Shown here: positions 53,390 to 64,000 of the stretch, one piece after another
How positions within the stretch are numbered: position 1 is the first letter of the stretch
Layout: every line of letters begins with the position of its first letter
Origin: Dermacentor variabilis
Taxonomy: Eukaryota; Arthropoda; Arachnida; Ixodida; Ixodidae
Assembly: GCF_050947875.1 (NCBI RefSeq)
Contig: NC_134569.1
Location: 190,274,067 to 190,338,066 of the forward strand
DNA: 64,000 nt
Direction of reading: 5' to 3'
The notes under the pieces: model-generated
Told to the model about the DNA's origin: nothing
What the model saw: only the letters and a program-made list of their open reading frames with translations
Databases searched by the model: none
Translations under genes and position numbers: made by a program

Positions 53390-56300
53390 ATGCTCATAGT
53401 ACACGCAAACCTAAGAGACGCGCTACCTACCCCTTCCGAGTGTGGCAATGGAATCGTAGAGGGTACCGAAGGAAAAGGGGCTCCCTCACACAGTACCTAG
53501 CCACACAGCCTCACCCACCAGACGTTATAGCCCTTCAAGAAGTACATTGCACTCCCACACTCACTGGATACAGTGCATACACCGACAAGCATGGCACCAC
53601 CAAACCACCATTAGCTGCCACCCTTCTGTCCAAACAAATCACAGTGATTGGGCACACGCTCGACAGCTCCCACATTCCGCATGTGCTCTTAGAAATTGTA
53701 CCTAGGAATCGATATCAAACCAGCTTGTTCTTATTTAATATTTGCAGTGCACCTAAACGGCCAGAACTCGACTTCGGACAACTTTTTCGGCCGCCAGTAA
53801 ACGAGCCGAAAATTGATTATTCTGGGAGATTTCAATGCGGCCCACCCAACCTGGGATACCAAACAGAAATTCCAAAAGTCCGCCGTCTAGCCTGCGCCAT
53901 GAGCCTTCATTAATTTACTTTGCTGACAGAACCTGACTCAACAACCAGAATGGGCAACAGCGTATACAGGGATACCTGCCCTGACCTAACAATGGTCAAG
54001 CGGTTGACCCAATGCTCCTGGAATAACCTAATGGAGAATCTGGGCAGTGACCACAGCATTCTAGCCACAGAAGTCCAACTGGTGGCCATACGCACCCCAG
54101 AACGTCAAATTAAATAACGAACTGGGACGCTTTCCGGCGTAAGAGAACCAAATCTCAACAACACGATACGCCATCTCTACACGAGTGCACACAACAGCTA
54201 CAAGCAGATATTAAAGCTGCCACTAAGCAACTTCCTGCAACAACAGAGACACCGGATGTGGACAGATATCTGCTCCATCTCTGGGATGCTCGAAGAGGCC
54301 TGACCAAACGTTGGAAGAGGCAGCGGCACAACCGTAGGCTGAAACAAAGAATCGCCCGGATCTGAGTGAATCGCCCGGACAAGCTGAAGAATACGCCACC
54401 AGCCTCACTAGCAATTGGCACAACCCCTGCGACCGCCTTAATGGCACACTAAGTACTTCCAAAACGTGGTCCCAGCTCACAACGCTACTCAACCCAACAA
54501 ACACAAAAACACGCACAACCAACACCGTCCGCACTATCATCCACAAAGAACAAATGGATGATAGCGCTCTCCTACAAACACTGAAACAGAGATACATTGC
54601 TACACGTCACCGACCGGAGTACAAAGAGTATCCACGCGAGGAAGAACCCCAATTAGACGGCAATATTACAGAGATAGAAGTAATGCCAGCCCTACACGAC
54701 ATAAGACGTAACACGCCACCCGGAGCAGGTGGCATTCACTATGCACTGCTACTCAACCTCAACGATCAGACCTTAGAGCAACTCACTGCATACTACAACG
54801 ACAATTGGAAAAATGGAACGCTTCTACAGGAATGGTGAGACGCCGATATTACCTTAATTTCGAAACCCGGGAAACCGCTGTCCCAAGAAAATCTCGGACA
54901 CACTTCCTGACTTCGTGTATTGGCAAACTCTTCGAGCACGTAGTTATAATGCGCCTCCAACCTCATCTCGAAGGTAACCAATTCTTCCCCAATACCTTAT
55001 TCGGCTATCGACCAGGTCTGTCTGCGCAGGACATACTCCTACTACTTAAGGAGGATGTTGTGGTTAGTCCAAGTAAAGCTCAAACAAGAGCCATTCTGGC
55101 ATCGACCTCAAGGCCTTCGATAGCTTCTCACATGACCTCATTCCAAACAACCTTGCACCCTCCCGATGCGGAAAACGCATCTATGATTATGTTCGAGCCC
55201 TTTTATCTGATCGCACAGCCAGCATCGGCCTAGGTGATATTCGATCGGATATCAAAACTTTCCGGCAGAGGGACTCCCCAGAGTTCGGTTCTCTCACCCA
55301 CCCTGTTCAAAGTGGCGGTGGCAAAGCTACCACCCCTCCTCGACAAACTTCTGAACATGCAGCACGCTCTGTGCGCCGACGATGTAACAATCTGGGTGAC
55401 TACAGGGTCAGACGGCGCCATTCAATATGCACTACAGGAAGCAGTAAATATAGTAGAAGAGTATGCAACAGCCGGAGGACTCACCTGCGCAGCTGAGAAG
55501 TCATTGCGTTTTTTGAATACAAGCAGGAGCTCTAAGGCCGATATTCCACCAGCCATCACATTGCGTCTCAATGGCAACGTTATTCCAAAGGTAGACAGAC
55601 TACGTGTACTACGCCTTCACATACAACACAACTGGAAGGCCACACATACCCTACGCATGCTCCGCCAACAACTTGCCCAGGTAACGCACATGATAAAGCG
55701 CATTACAAACCGCCGACAACAGCTCCAAGAAAAAGACGTACTCCGAATTGTGCAAGCCCTCATAATTAGCCTATTAACCTATCACCTCCCCTATCATAAT
55801 CTGACTCAGACTGAGATGCACCAGATGGACACCCTCCTCCGCACGGCACTGAAGGCAGCGCTGGGAATACCCCATGTGTCTATGCAGCTCGTACTACGAC
55901 TGGGGGTGCACAACGCCATCGGCGAACTAGTCGAAGGTCATCATAACAGCGAATTGCAACGTCTGCCACGAACAATGCAAGGGTACCACATTCTATCCCG
56001 TCTATGATAGCAAACACCAAGAAAACCACAACAGGAAAACCGCACACTTCCTGCGCTTAGCATTCGCAACAAAATTCACGTGACCCCAACTCCCCGGAAT
56101 ATGCACCCTGACAGTCATAAAGGCCGAAGAAAGGCAAGAGCACAAGCCCTGGCTCGACTCTTTGGCGATGGCACATCGAACACACCGATCCTATGCACAG
56201 AAGTGGCCCGCTACACAGAGAAACGTGCCCTATGTCTAGTCGTACTAGTAGCACAGAAATTCTGGTGGCTTCGGCCACGCCCAACACTGTGAACAGTGAC

Positions 56301-56977
56301 ACGGCGGAAGAGGCTGCTGTCGCCCTAGTCGTCCTACACGCTTCAACCATGCCGGCGTCAGACGGACTCATAACAGTGATCACTGATTCACAGACCGCCT
56401 GCAGGACTTTTGCACAAGGGAAAGTGACGCCTACACACACCGCATCCTTACATCACTACACCCCACAGCGTTACACAGGGTGCGTATCGTCTGGACACCT
56501 GGACACGCCTTACTGCATGGTAATGAATGCGCTAATGCGGTAGCCCGAGAGCTCGCTAACCGGGTGCCATTGGAAGAGCTGTCCAACCCAGACGACGCAC
56601 CGACAGAACCACTGAACTACACTGAAACTCTACAATATTACAGAGATACCAGGAGAGACTTCCCTCCACCACATAATTCCCTTAACCGAGAAGACGCCGT
56701 CGCGTGGCGACAGCTTCAAACGAATTCATTTCCCTGCCTCTTTTATCTTCACCTCTTCCACCCCATACGATATCCCGCATACTGTCCCTATTCTGGAGCA
56801 AAGCCCACGGTACATAATTGCACCTGGGAGTGCCCACACCCTGCGGGTTACTCCCCCATTCCTTCATTTGCACCTTCCTCCTTGGAGACTGCGCTGACCA
56901 GCTTAGACCCGCAAGAGCAGCGACGGCTGATCCGGCGGGCACGCCGAGTGGCGCGAGCCAATGGGACCCTGAACTAA
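53390..56977 (+). pseudogene. LINE copy G ORF2: endonuclease, RT, RNase H, zinc motif
   Basis: The endonuclease (53440-54110) has FRVWQWNRRGYRRK, DVIALQEVHC and an altered GDFN near 53825 (in a shifted frame); DLTMVK and SDHSILATEV close it at 54060. The RT (54550-55990) has NTPPGAGGIHYALL (the D of PGxDG lost), FEHVVIMRLQPHLE, a motif A LKAFDSF in another frame, RGTPQSSVLSPTLFKVA, and motif C ALCADDVTIW intact. LITYHLPYHN follows in the thumb. RNase H (56190-56560) has AEEAAVALVVLHASTM, ITDSQTACRTF and VWTPGHALLHGNECANAVAREL. The zinc-like end reads CPYSGAKPTVHNCTWEC, with the second cysteine lost. It ends naturally at 56977. Many frameshifts. Confidence 0.85.
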
Positions 56978-57046
56978 GGGCTCCAACCTAGGAGGAAGTC
57001 ACAGAATCTCACTACAAATGAATGTTTTCTCTCTCTCTCTCTCTCC
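53390..57046 (+). mobile_element. RNase H LINE with (TC)n tail, copy G
   Basis: It starts at the beginning of ORF2 (endonuclease), so it is 5'-truncated, and runs through RT, RNase H and the zinc motif to aatgttttctctctctctctc at 57030-57046. The copy at 61885-63608 has the same kind of tail, (GA)n on the plus strand. Both end with an (R/A)RxxARxxGxL(D/N) C-terminus, so they belong to one superfamily. Confidence 0.83.
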
Positions 57047-57054
57047 TAATACCA

Positions 57055-57444
57055 GGGCCGATACCGAAGATAGTGCAATGCCGGGCCGACCCGCGGCGGA
57101 GGTGAAGCAGGCGTTAAGCACTCCCCATACGTGGGCCGATGCCGAAGATAGTGCAATGCCGGGCCGACCCGCGGCGGAGGTGAAGCAGGCGTTAAGCACT
57201 CCCCATACGTGGGCCGATGCCGAAGATAGTGCAATGCCGGGCCGACCCGCGGCGGAGCTGAAGCAGGCGTTAGGCACTCCCCATACGTGGGCCGATCGCG
57301 AATATAGTGCAATGTCGGGCCGACCCGCGGCGGAAGTGAAGCAGGCGTTAAGCACACCCCATACGTAGGCTGATCCCCGAGATAGTGCAATGCCGGCCCG
57401 ACCCGCGGCGGAGCTGAAGCTCGCCATTAAGAGGCCCGCATACA
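57055..57444 (+). repeat. 78-bp minisatellite, five units
   Basis: Units start at 57055, 57133, 57211, 57289 and 57367, each beginning gggccgat (the last agctgat-like) and containing gtgcaatgccgggccgaccc and gaagcaggcgtta. Units 1-3 are almost identical; 4 and 5 carry several changes, and the last loses its end. Because 78 is divisible by three, repetitive ORFs appear on both strands. They are products of the repeat length, not evidence of a gene. The GC-rich sequence differs sharply from its surroundings. Confidence 0.93.
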
Positions 57445-58575
57445 CAGCTTCGCTGGTAATGCTTCTTCACAAAGCGGTAGGACACTGAGGTGTTTTGCAC
57501 CATGTATGCGGCCTAATGAGAAATAATACTGTCACTTTAATTTGCCTTTGGTCCGAAGCAAGTTTCTGGCGCGACGTATAGCTGCGCGCGCACCCTTTCG
57601 ATGCGGTGTGAGCGGAACCGGGATATTGAAAAAGTCTATACCTATTCCATTGCTCTTCGTGTTTCGTGCGTGGTCAGAGCGGCGCTTCGGCCGCGTTATT
57701 AAGGAGATTTTATCAGCGTGATTAGTCGGCTTTCAGAGACGGATAAGTGCACGTAGAAATGAGAGTAAGGGATAGCTTCGACGCTGCGAAACCTGCTGTT
57801 GGTGCTCCTTCCGTACCATTATCAAGGTGATGCGCTGTCTTTTCCGGTTTGCGACAGGCAAAGCAGTTACTTTCAATCAGGTTATATGAGGGCGCTGCTT
57901 TATTATGCGTGTGGAAGCGTAATCACATGGCATCCATTTTCCGTGGTGCTCCTTTACCAGTCAGAAAATAATTGTGCGCAATTAGTGCGTCGCTTAAAAC
58001 ATCGCTGTTCGATGTCATTTGGGGGTGCCTAGAAATGCTTGTTTGACACTTTGGTGATTACGACAGTACTTCTCGAGTTATATAATTAAATATAGTCACC
58101 TGAAATAATCTCAGTAACGAAAAGCTTACTTGCAGCTGCTCCTGTGTGCTGGTAACAATATGCACTAGGATTTCGTCGAGTAACGCAATTGCTCATTTTT
58201 TTTAAATATTCCTGCATGATATTATTATTAATACCCTGTATTATTCACTCAGTAACCGAAATGAGATGAAGCCGGATTCCCTCCAAATCAGTATCAACAG
58301 CAGTCATGCGCAGCAGAGCTGTTACTTGGACTCACCCAAAATAAAAGAGAGAGAGATGCTGCAGTTTCTCTGGAAAGGCGAAGCAGTATTACAGATAGTG
58401 AAGCGTAAAACAATCTCACTAAGAAAACGTGCGCCATAGAGAGACGTGAGATTCATGGTGGTGCGTGGGGACTCGGGCTGTGAAATTGAACTGCCTCGTA
58501 CTTTGAGGCCTTGTATATAATCATTTAAGGCCGTCACTTCAGTGAACAATTCTTCGAGGTCACACGAAGTTTCAA
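57445..58575. other. no gene recognised
   Basis: Short frames only, without domains. The stretch is moderately AT-rich after 58000. Nothing is assigned. Confidence 0.5.
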
Positions 58576-58578
58576 GTG

Positions 58579-58579
58579 C

Positions 58580-58606
<27 letters not shown>
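58579..58606. repeat. (TA)n microsatellite
   Basis: About twelve TA units just upstream of a LINE fragment. It may be the site into which that fragment inserted. Confidence 0.85.
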
Positions 58607-58610
<4 letters not shown>

Positions 58611-59585
58611 TTCCTTATGCGTTGTTAGTGGCACATCAAAACTACGAAAACACAAAAACCCTATCCTTAATGAAGTCTACAACCTTCTATGCTCAGCATA
58701 CATGTCGAACCAAATAATTGTTCTTTGTTGGGTGCCTGCCCATAGCGGCCTAGAGGGCAACGGAGCTGCTGACGAAAGGGCTACCTCTGCAGCTTTTTGT
58801 GATGCAAACATCAATATACACACTACACAGGCCTTAAGCCATTTTTACAATATAAACTACGGAAATATTGGCAAAGACAATGGGACACTCAGGTATCCAA
58901 CAAACAAGACACCAGGAGATACTGCTCTGTGGATTAAGACTTGGGCATACCTATAGCACTCACTCGTATATTCTAACTGGAACTAAACCTCCGACATGCA
59001 CTAGGTGTGGCAGTAGACTTAGAGTCCTTCATGTTCTCGTTCAGTGTCCATTATTAGAATAGGAGAAGAAGTTCTTCCCTTTCTTATACCGTCATAATGT
59101 ACCTTTACACCCAGTCTTCTTTTTAGGAAATGACCCTCTATTTACTTTTAAATTAGTACTCGAGTTCTTAGAAGAAACGAATGGCATAGAAATTATTTGG
59201 CCAGGCTATTTGTAGCGCAGCCTCTGCCTAGAGGCTGTAGCTGCAATGAAATCACTTAGAGCACATGCCGCGCAGCCCTTGCGCTGAAGGGCTCCGCCGA
59301 GGCACTGGTGCTGTCATAACTTAACACATTTTAGTATCTAAACCTTCACAACGTACTTTTAGAATTTTTGTCAATATTTTTGAAATATTGTCAATTTTTT
59401 AATTGACAATATTTTAATGGATACATATTTTACACCATTAACAACGAATATTTTAGGCCAATATACAGCCACTCGATTTCCACCACATTCAACCATCCTC
59501 ATTGTCATTCACCGCCAATTGTCATGGCGCTCTTTGGTCATTTCAGGCCCTTGCGCCAAAAAACAATAACCATCAATCAATATAT
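58607..59585 (+). mobile_element. I-group LINE copy E fragment: RNase H end, zinc motif, 3' UTR
   Basis: The frame at 58576-58956 gives NPILNEVYNLLCSAYMSNQI and VLCWVPAHSGLEGNGAADER, the last third of RNase H with the HSGLEGN motif intact. After a frameshift near 58935, GHTYSTHSYILTGTKPPTC and TRCGSRLRVLHVLVQCPLLE form the zinc motif. The 3' UTR (gcctctgcctagaggctgta; gcgctgaagggctccgccga) and tail (cgccaaaaaacaataaccatcaatcaat) are those of the copy B/C superfamily with more divergence. Confidence 0.8.
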
Positions 59586-59734
59586 ATACTGTCGCAAGAG
59601 GAAAAGGCAAGCAGTCAGTTCCAGGCGAACGGGTTTACTGTTCGTTTCTGCATCAGCGTCCTCGGCTTCTAGCGTAACTAGCGCGTGCGATTACCCTCCC
59701 CCCTTGAAAAAAAAGAACAGAAAGAATAGAGACG
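59586..59734. other. short unassigned spacer
   Basis: No feature recognised. A C/A-rich junction (cctccccccttgaaaaaaaa) precedes the next element. Confidence 0.35.
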
Positions 59735-60280
59735 ACTTTTTATTTTATTTCTTTTATTTATTCATACTGTTGATCCCATCAGGGATCATAACAGGAAGGG
59801 CATACATAGTTATCTTGCAGTGTAACAATAACAATTAGCGCAATAATAAGATTAGACATATTAGACATGCAGTTAGCAGAGGCAGACAATGTAGTAGGCA
59901 TAAAAGTAACGTTATATGCTGTAATAATGTTAATAAAAAAAAGCAACAGGTAATCAAAGGTAGAAAACTTACAAAGGTGAACAAAATGGTAGGCATAAAT
60001 TACACAACAATACACAGCATTAAATTTAAGAGTAACAAGTGGTAATGAGGTAGTCTGTCAAATATCAATGGTGGTAAGCAATAATTACAACAAGGAAGAA
60101 GTGAACAATTTGCATAAATAAACAATAGTACTCAGTAAGGGCAAGTAATACAAGTTATAAAAGTGAGGTATACACAAGAGGTAGTAATCCATAAGATACG
60201 TTTAAGGTGTCGTTAAAGAAATTGTGATTATATACACAATCTGTTGATGTACACAATCTGTTGTTGACTTCTCGGAGATG
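59735..60280 (-). mobile_element. 5'-truncated LINE 3' end (CR1/L2-like)
   Basis: Read on the minus strand, an A/T-rich non-coding stretch ends gatccctgatgggatcaaca, then an AATAAATAAAAGAAATAAA-type tail. The small gatccc/gggatc hairpin directly before the A-rich tail is the pattern seen at the 3' end of the LINE at 643. No coding part is present. Classification rests on the tail alone. Confidence 0.5.
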
Positions 60281-61884
60281 TTAATTGCCACAAGGAGAAA
60301 ATGAAACAAATGAGAAAGACAACGGACGTGACGACAGCGGCCACACCACAAAGTTTGTGGATGAGTCAGCGCAAGTGGTAGGAATTCATGCTCGTAACGT
60401 GAACAATGTCAGAGGATCGTGGTCTACGGGAGTGGTGCGAAGTTTCGGCTCGAATAACTTCGTAGTTCACAGGACTTTCACGATGCAAAACTATGTAGGG
60501 TCCAAAGTATCGACGCAATATTTTTCCTGAGCGGCCTCGTTAACGTATAGGGGTCCAAACCCATGCAAGATCTCCGTGCTTGTATGTGAAGTTCGGATGG
60601 CGTATGTTGTATCGACGAGCATCTTGAATTTGTCGGGGTAGAACTCGTTGCCGTGCAAGGTGCAACGCTGCTTCGGCACGCTGAACAAAGGCGTCTGTAT
60701 CTGGTTTGGTAGGTTGAAACAAAGTTGGTAGGAGCATCACGTCGAGCATAGTGTGACGTCGAGTCCGTAGACCAGACGTAAAGGAGGAAATCCTGTGGTT
60801 TCTTGAAGCCCAGTGTTATACGCGAATGTCACATACGGGAGCAGTTCGTCCCAATTTTTTATGATCCGTGGCGACATACATAGAAAGCATATCCGCAATC
60901 GTTTTGTTGAGACGCTCAGTTAACCCGTTAGTCTGAGGGTGATACGCAGTTGCCGTACGGTGCGTTGTTCCACTCAGCTGCAGAATATCTTGGACCAACT
61001 GGGCAGTGAAGGCCGGGGCAGGCCAGGTTCTGTGATGACGACAGCGGGAGCACCACGTCGAAGGACGATATTTTTGACAGAGAAGTTGGCTATATCTGAA
61101 GCAGTAGCTCACTGAACGGCTTGTCTTTCGCAGTATCGAGTGAGGTAATCGGTGGCGACAACGATCCAGCTGTTATCAGCCGAAGACTTGGGAAACGCGC
61201 GAAGCAAATCTATCCCGACTGGTTGAAAAGGTGAGCAAGGAAGTTGTACAGGGTGATGTAGACCGGCTGGTTTCAGTGGTGGAACTTTGCGCCGCTGGCA
61301 ATCTCGACAACTTCTGAGGTACTCCTTCACTGTTTCACGGTTTTTGTGAGCTTTCGCCAGTAGTACTTCTGTTTGATCCTTGCCAGAGTACGCGTGAAAC
61401 CAAGACGCCCGGAAGTTGGTTCGTCGTGGCATGCACGTAGAACGTCGTCGCGGAGGAGCGGGAACAACGAGCCGGAAAACGGTTGCGGTAGGGTGAAAGT
61501 TCCGCTTCTACATGATCTCGCCGCGTAGGCAGAAAGAGGACAAGTGACGCGCGAACTGCCGCGGGGGTTGTGGGCAGCTTCCTTAATCAAGGGCTGGAGC
61601 TCGGAATCTTGGCGTTGCTGGTGAGCTAGGTTCAAAGACGGAAGAATACAAAGAAAACCAGACTCGTCGTCAGTATCTAGTGGCGCGGGTTCGACGGGGA
61701 CGCGGAACAGACAGTCGGCGTCCGTGCGTTTCTGGCCAGACTTATAGGCGATTGTCACATCAATTTCCTGCAACCGAAGGCTCCAACTTGCGAGAGGGCC
61801 TGAAGGAGTCTTGAGATTCGCCGGCCAGTAGAGTGAGTGGCGGTCGCCGACGACGCGGAAAGAGCGTCCGTACAAGTATGGTCG
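60281..61884 (-). pseudogene. Gypsy element (third), part 1: RNase H end and integrase
   Basis: Minus-strand pieces in order: RPYLYGRSFRVVGDRHSLYW, WSLRLQEIDVTIAYKSGQK and DADCLFRVP (RNase H end, 61884-61680). The integrase zinc module then ends C-x2-C at LRSCRDCQRRKVPP, followed by the core with VGIDLLRAFP and WIVVATDYLTRYCE. After a frameshift come FTAQLVQDILQLSG and YHPQTNGLTERLNKTIADML (the TD aspartate near 61030 is frameshifted). The end has DLAWVWTPIR, then past a stop RRYFGPYIVLHR (GPY/F module). At least three frameshifts or stops occur. No 3' LTR is seen before 60280. Confidence 0.85.
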
Positions 61885-63608
61885 GAGAGAGAGAGAGAGA
61901 GAGAGAGAGAAACATTTATTGAATCATAAAATGGAATTCTCGCGGATCGAGGTCTTCTCTTCTTCACGCTGTCTTCTCGTCGAAGGGAAGCCTCTTCAGC
62001 ACGGGTGGTCCCTCAGTCCAGGGCTCCACTGAGTTTGGCCGCGTCCCTAGCGTGCTCCACCATCCTTCTTTGGACGGCGAGCTCGCAGCTGACGAGCCGG
62101 CTCTCCCAATGCTCCGCACTCGGGGGTTTGTGATCGCGGAATGCGTCGTTTCGTTCGCACTCCCAAGTTATGTGATAGAGTGTGGGTGTAGCCCCGCACC
62201 AGGGGCAGGTGTCCCTATACTGCGTTGGGAACATCTTGTTGAATATGAAAAGGTTGGGGAAGGTGTTTGTCTGGAGCCTACGCCAGCTCGCTGCTTCCTC
62301 CTTCGTCAGCGCTTTATGGGGCGGTGGGTACTTGAATCTAGTCCCCCTGTAGTGTTGCAGTAATTCCGAATAACTGTCACTGAGGATCCCGGCGTAACTA
62401 GCGCGGTACTCCTGCTGCTGCCCAGCCCGGAATCTATTAGCGCGAGCTAGACCGTCCGCCGCCTCGTTACCCCTTATGCCCTCGTGTCCAGGTATCCAGA
62501 TCAGATTGTGTTTGATTTTCGCCTCCTCCGAGGGGTTACCCCCTCTGAGGATCCTAAGGGCAGTTTTGCATATTCTGCCCCCCATGTAGTTGCGACAGGT
62601 CTCTTTCGGGTCTGTGAGAATATTTAGCGATTTATTCTCCCTATAACCTTGCATCGCCGCCAGCGCCACGGCGATTTCCTCGGCTTCAGCTACGCTCCAT
62701 ATCTCGGCCGAGACGCACGAGACAAGCTTTTCCTCCTTGTTCATTACTACCGCGATGGCCTTTGCCTCGCTTCCTATTACACTTATGCTCGCGTCCGTGA
62801 AGAGAGTGTTCTCTTCTCTAGCCACTGTCTTTTCTATGTATTCGGCCCTAGCTTTCCTTCTGCATTCGTGGAGCCTGGGATCCATGTTCTTCGGTATAGG
62901 CTTTACGTTAAAGGTTTTCCTAATTCCCGCCGGTACATCCTCGTACCGGTCGACGTCTCCTATTTCGAAGCCCAGCCTACCGATCAGGTTTCGCCCCGTG
63001 TAGGTCCCCGTTAGTCTTTTCATTTGCGCTTTCCGCTGTGCTTTCGCCATTTCGACGAAGGTGTTGCTCACCCCTAGTTGCATCAGCTTTTCGTCGGAGG
63101 TGTTTCTCGGCAGGTGCAGCGCCGTCTTGTAGGCTTTCCTCAGGACGACTTCAATCTCTTCGTTGGTCGTTTTAGTCCTCACTTGGTAGGGTAGCGAGTA
63201 CATGACTCTGCTGACGATCAGGCTGTTGACGAGCTTGAGAGTGTCTTCTTCTCTCATGCCGTGCCTCTTCTGGGAGACCCTGCTTATCATTCTGCTCACG
63301 TTCTCGGTCGACTTCTTGAGGAGGCCGATGGTGCGGTTGCACTTTCTGCTGCCTTGCAGCCACATGCCGAGGACGCGTATCATGTTGCGTTCGGGGATGA
63401 GTTGTCCTTCGAGGCTGACCTCTAGTTTCGCCTTGGTGGGATGTCTGGCGACTCTTAGCAGTTCGGACTTTTCGGTGGAGCACCTGAGGCCCCTCTCCTT
63501 CACGTACTCTTCGACGCACTTGGCCGCATGTTGCAGCGCCGCTCGCTTTTCTTCCAAGTTTCCGCAGGTTGTCCAGACCGTGATGTCGTCCGAATACATC
63601 GCGTGCCG
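61885..63608 (-). mobile_element. RNase H LINE with (TC)n tail, copy F, inserted in Gypsy RNase H
   Basis: On the minus strand it begins within RT motif C (HAMYSDD) near 63608 and ends with the (TC)n run (61885-61910 as GA on the plus strand), preceded by AATAAATGTT. Gypsy coding resumes on both sides, but about ten codons of it are missing at the junction. It is severely 5'-truncated, as is common for LINE insertions. Confidence 0.88.
62013..63599 (-). CDS. LINE ORF2 C-terminal half: RT thumb, RNase H, zinc motif; open
   Basis: 528 codons with no interruption, from RT motif C (YSDD in place of YADD) to the natural stop. The thumb holds [21 protein letters not shown]. RNase H has D269 (LFTDASI), acidic pair E307/E308, D330 (ILTDPKETC, with P for the usual S) and [15 protein letters not shown] with D382. 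The zinc motif is [17 protein letters not shown] (465-481), and the protein ends KLSGALD. The first methionine at 63599 is within motif C, so it is not a real start. The missing N-terminal half means that no active protein results. The undamaged frame shows this insertion is young compared with the LINEs around it. Confidence 0.9.
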   Translation of the reverse strand: MYSDDITVWTTCGNLEEKRAALQHAAKCVEEYVKERGLRCSTEKSELLRVARHPTKAKLEVSLEGQLIPERNMIRVLGMWLQGSRKCNRTIGLLKKSTENVSRMISRVSQKRHGMREEDTLKLVNSLIVSRVMYSLPYQVRTKTTNEEIEVVLRKAYKTALHLPRNTSDEKLMQLGVSNTFVEMAKAQRKAQMKRLTGTYTGRNLIGRLGFEIGDVDRYEDVPAGIRKTFNVKPIPKNMDPRLHECRRKARAEYIEKTVAREENTLFTDASISVIGSEAKAIAVVMNKEEKLVSCVSAEIWSVAEAEEIAVALAAMQGYRENKSLNILTDPKETCRNYMGGRICKTALRILRGGNPSEEAKIKHNLIWIPGHEGIRGNEAADGLARANRFRAGQQQEYRASYAGILSDSYSELLQHYRGTRFKYPPPHKALTKEEAASWRRLQTNTFPNLFIFNKMFPTQYRDTCPWCGATPTLYHITWECERNDAFRDHKPPSAEHWESRLVSCELAVQRRMVEHARDAAKLSGALD

Positions 63609-64000
63609 GATTCATTTTCAGTTGCTGAGCAGTTTTCAGCAGCAGACAACGTTCGGCTGGCATACGCAATAATGTGTTCAACACCAACTTGAAACTGTAC
63701 GAGTGCCGCTCCGAGACCAACGTTACTAGCATCAGTATGCACTTCTCTGTCGGCCTCGGTGTCAAAGTGACCAAGGATCGGTGGTGTCTGTAGACGTCGC
63801 TGAAGGTCGTGGAAGGCGTCGTATTGTATGCGGGTCAGAAATAAATGTGACGTCATTCTTGATGAGTCGTTGCAAAGGTTCGGCAATCAGAAAAAATGGA
63901 CACAAAACGGCGGTAGTACGCACAAAGCCCTAAAAATCGGCGGCCATCGTGCTTTGTCTTCGCTATCGGGAACAGAGCAACCGCCGTGGCTTTGTCAGGG
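63609..64000 (-). pseudogene. Gypsy element (third), part 2: RT-RNase H junction; runs off the window
   Basis: Near the window end the minus strand reads FLGLCAYYRRFV (the RT-RNase H connection). After a frameshift, the frame 63886-63610 gives [37 protein letters not shown] (first RNase H aspartate), and [14 protein letters not shown] then SATENE. It continues in the same strand at 61884 beyond the LINE. RT, protease and Gag should lie beyond 64000. This is a different Gypsy lineage from 1683-6207, judging by the integrase sequence. Confidence 0.83.

Noticed and set aside
57018..57445. Repetitive 116- to 148-codon proteins on both strands
   Set aside because: Produced by a 78-bp (26-codon) minisatellite. 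Open frames in several phases are expected from the repeat length.
62649..63672. Plus-strand frames of 88-156 codons
   Set aside because: Antisense shadows of the open LINE ORF2 frame at 62013-63599.
1..64000. CRISPR arrays, bacterial operons, horizontally acquired prokaryotic genes
   Set aside because: No regularly spaced short direct repeats with unique spacers. Every recognisable protein is of eukaryotic transposon type, or Piwi.

Overview
This window looks like repeat-dense intergenic or intronic DNA from a large arthropod genome. A hard tick (Ixodida) is my best guess, from the mix of element families; that is inference, not proof. There is no bacterial gene organisation, no CRISPR array, and no convincing rRNA or tRNA gene. 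Almost every open frame belongs to a transposable element. The one clear host-gene piece is a single minus-strand exon at 254-413. It encodes part of a PIWI domain, carries the Argonaute/Piwi catalytic-aspartate motif YRDGVSDGQ, and ends at a canonical splice donor.

Layout. 0.6-9 kb: an old minus-strand CR1/L2-type LINE, split inside its reverse transcriptase by a young Gypsy element (1683-6207) with identical 225-bp LTRs, a 5-bp target duplication and an intact 1289-codon Gag-Pol frame. 9-14 kb: mostly unassigned DNA, a 361-bp inverted-repeat element, a broken hAT/ZMYM1-like gene, and a diverged satellite array. That array is interrupted by a second LTR element (14134-20725) whose integrase lies upstream of the reverse transcriptase, the Gmr1-type order. 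21-31 kb: an inverted-repeat DNA element, a rearranged RNase H-bearing LINE, the 5' half of an I-group LINE, a Mutator-like fragment, and a second CR1/L2-type LINE with a decayed 2A-like motif and tandem 5' monomers. 31-36 kb: low-complexity unassigned DNA, a 104-bp near-perfect palindrome, and an unrecognised decayed coding region. 36-41 kb: a dead Penelope-like element and a dead Harbinger transposase.

41-60 kb: a run of plus-strand LINE copies and fragments, mostly of one I-group family, including a nearly complete copy followed directly by a second, then a different RNase H LINE with a (TC)n tail and a 78-bp minisatellite. 60-64 kb: a third Gypsy element, minus strand and continuing past the window end, cut within its RNase H domain by another (TC)n-tailed LINE.

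How the parts relate. The nesting gives relative ages. The CR1/L2 LINE is older than the Mag-like Gypsy inside it. The satellite is older than the Gmr1-like element. The 60-64 kb Gypsy is older than the LINE inside it. Only the 1683-6207 Gypsy looks capable of current activity. A PIWI exon beside such a nest fits a host gene with transposon-filled introns. Whether the locus also makes piRNAs cannot be read from sequence.
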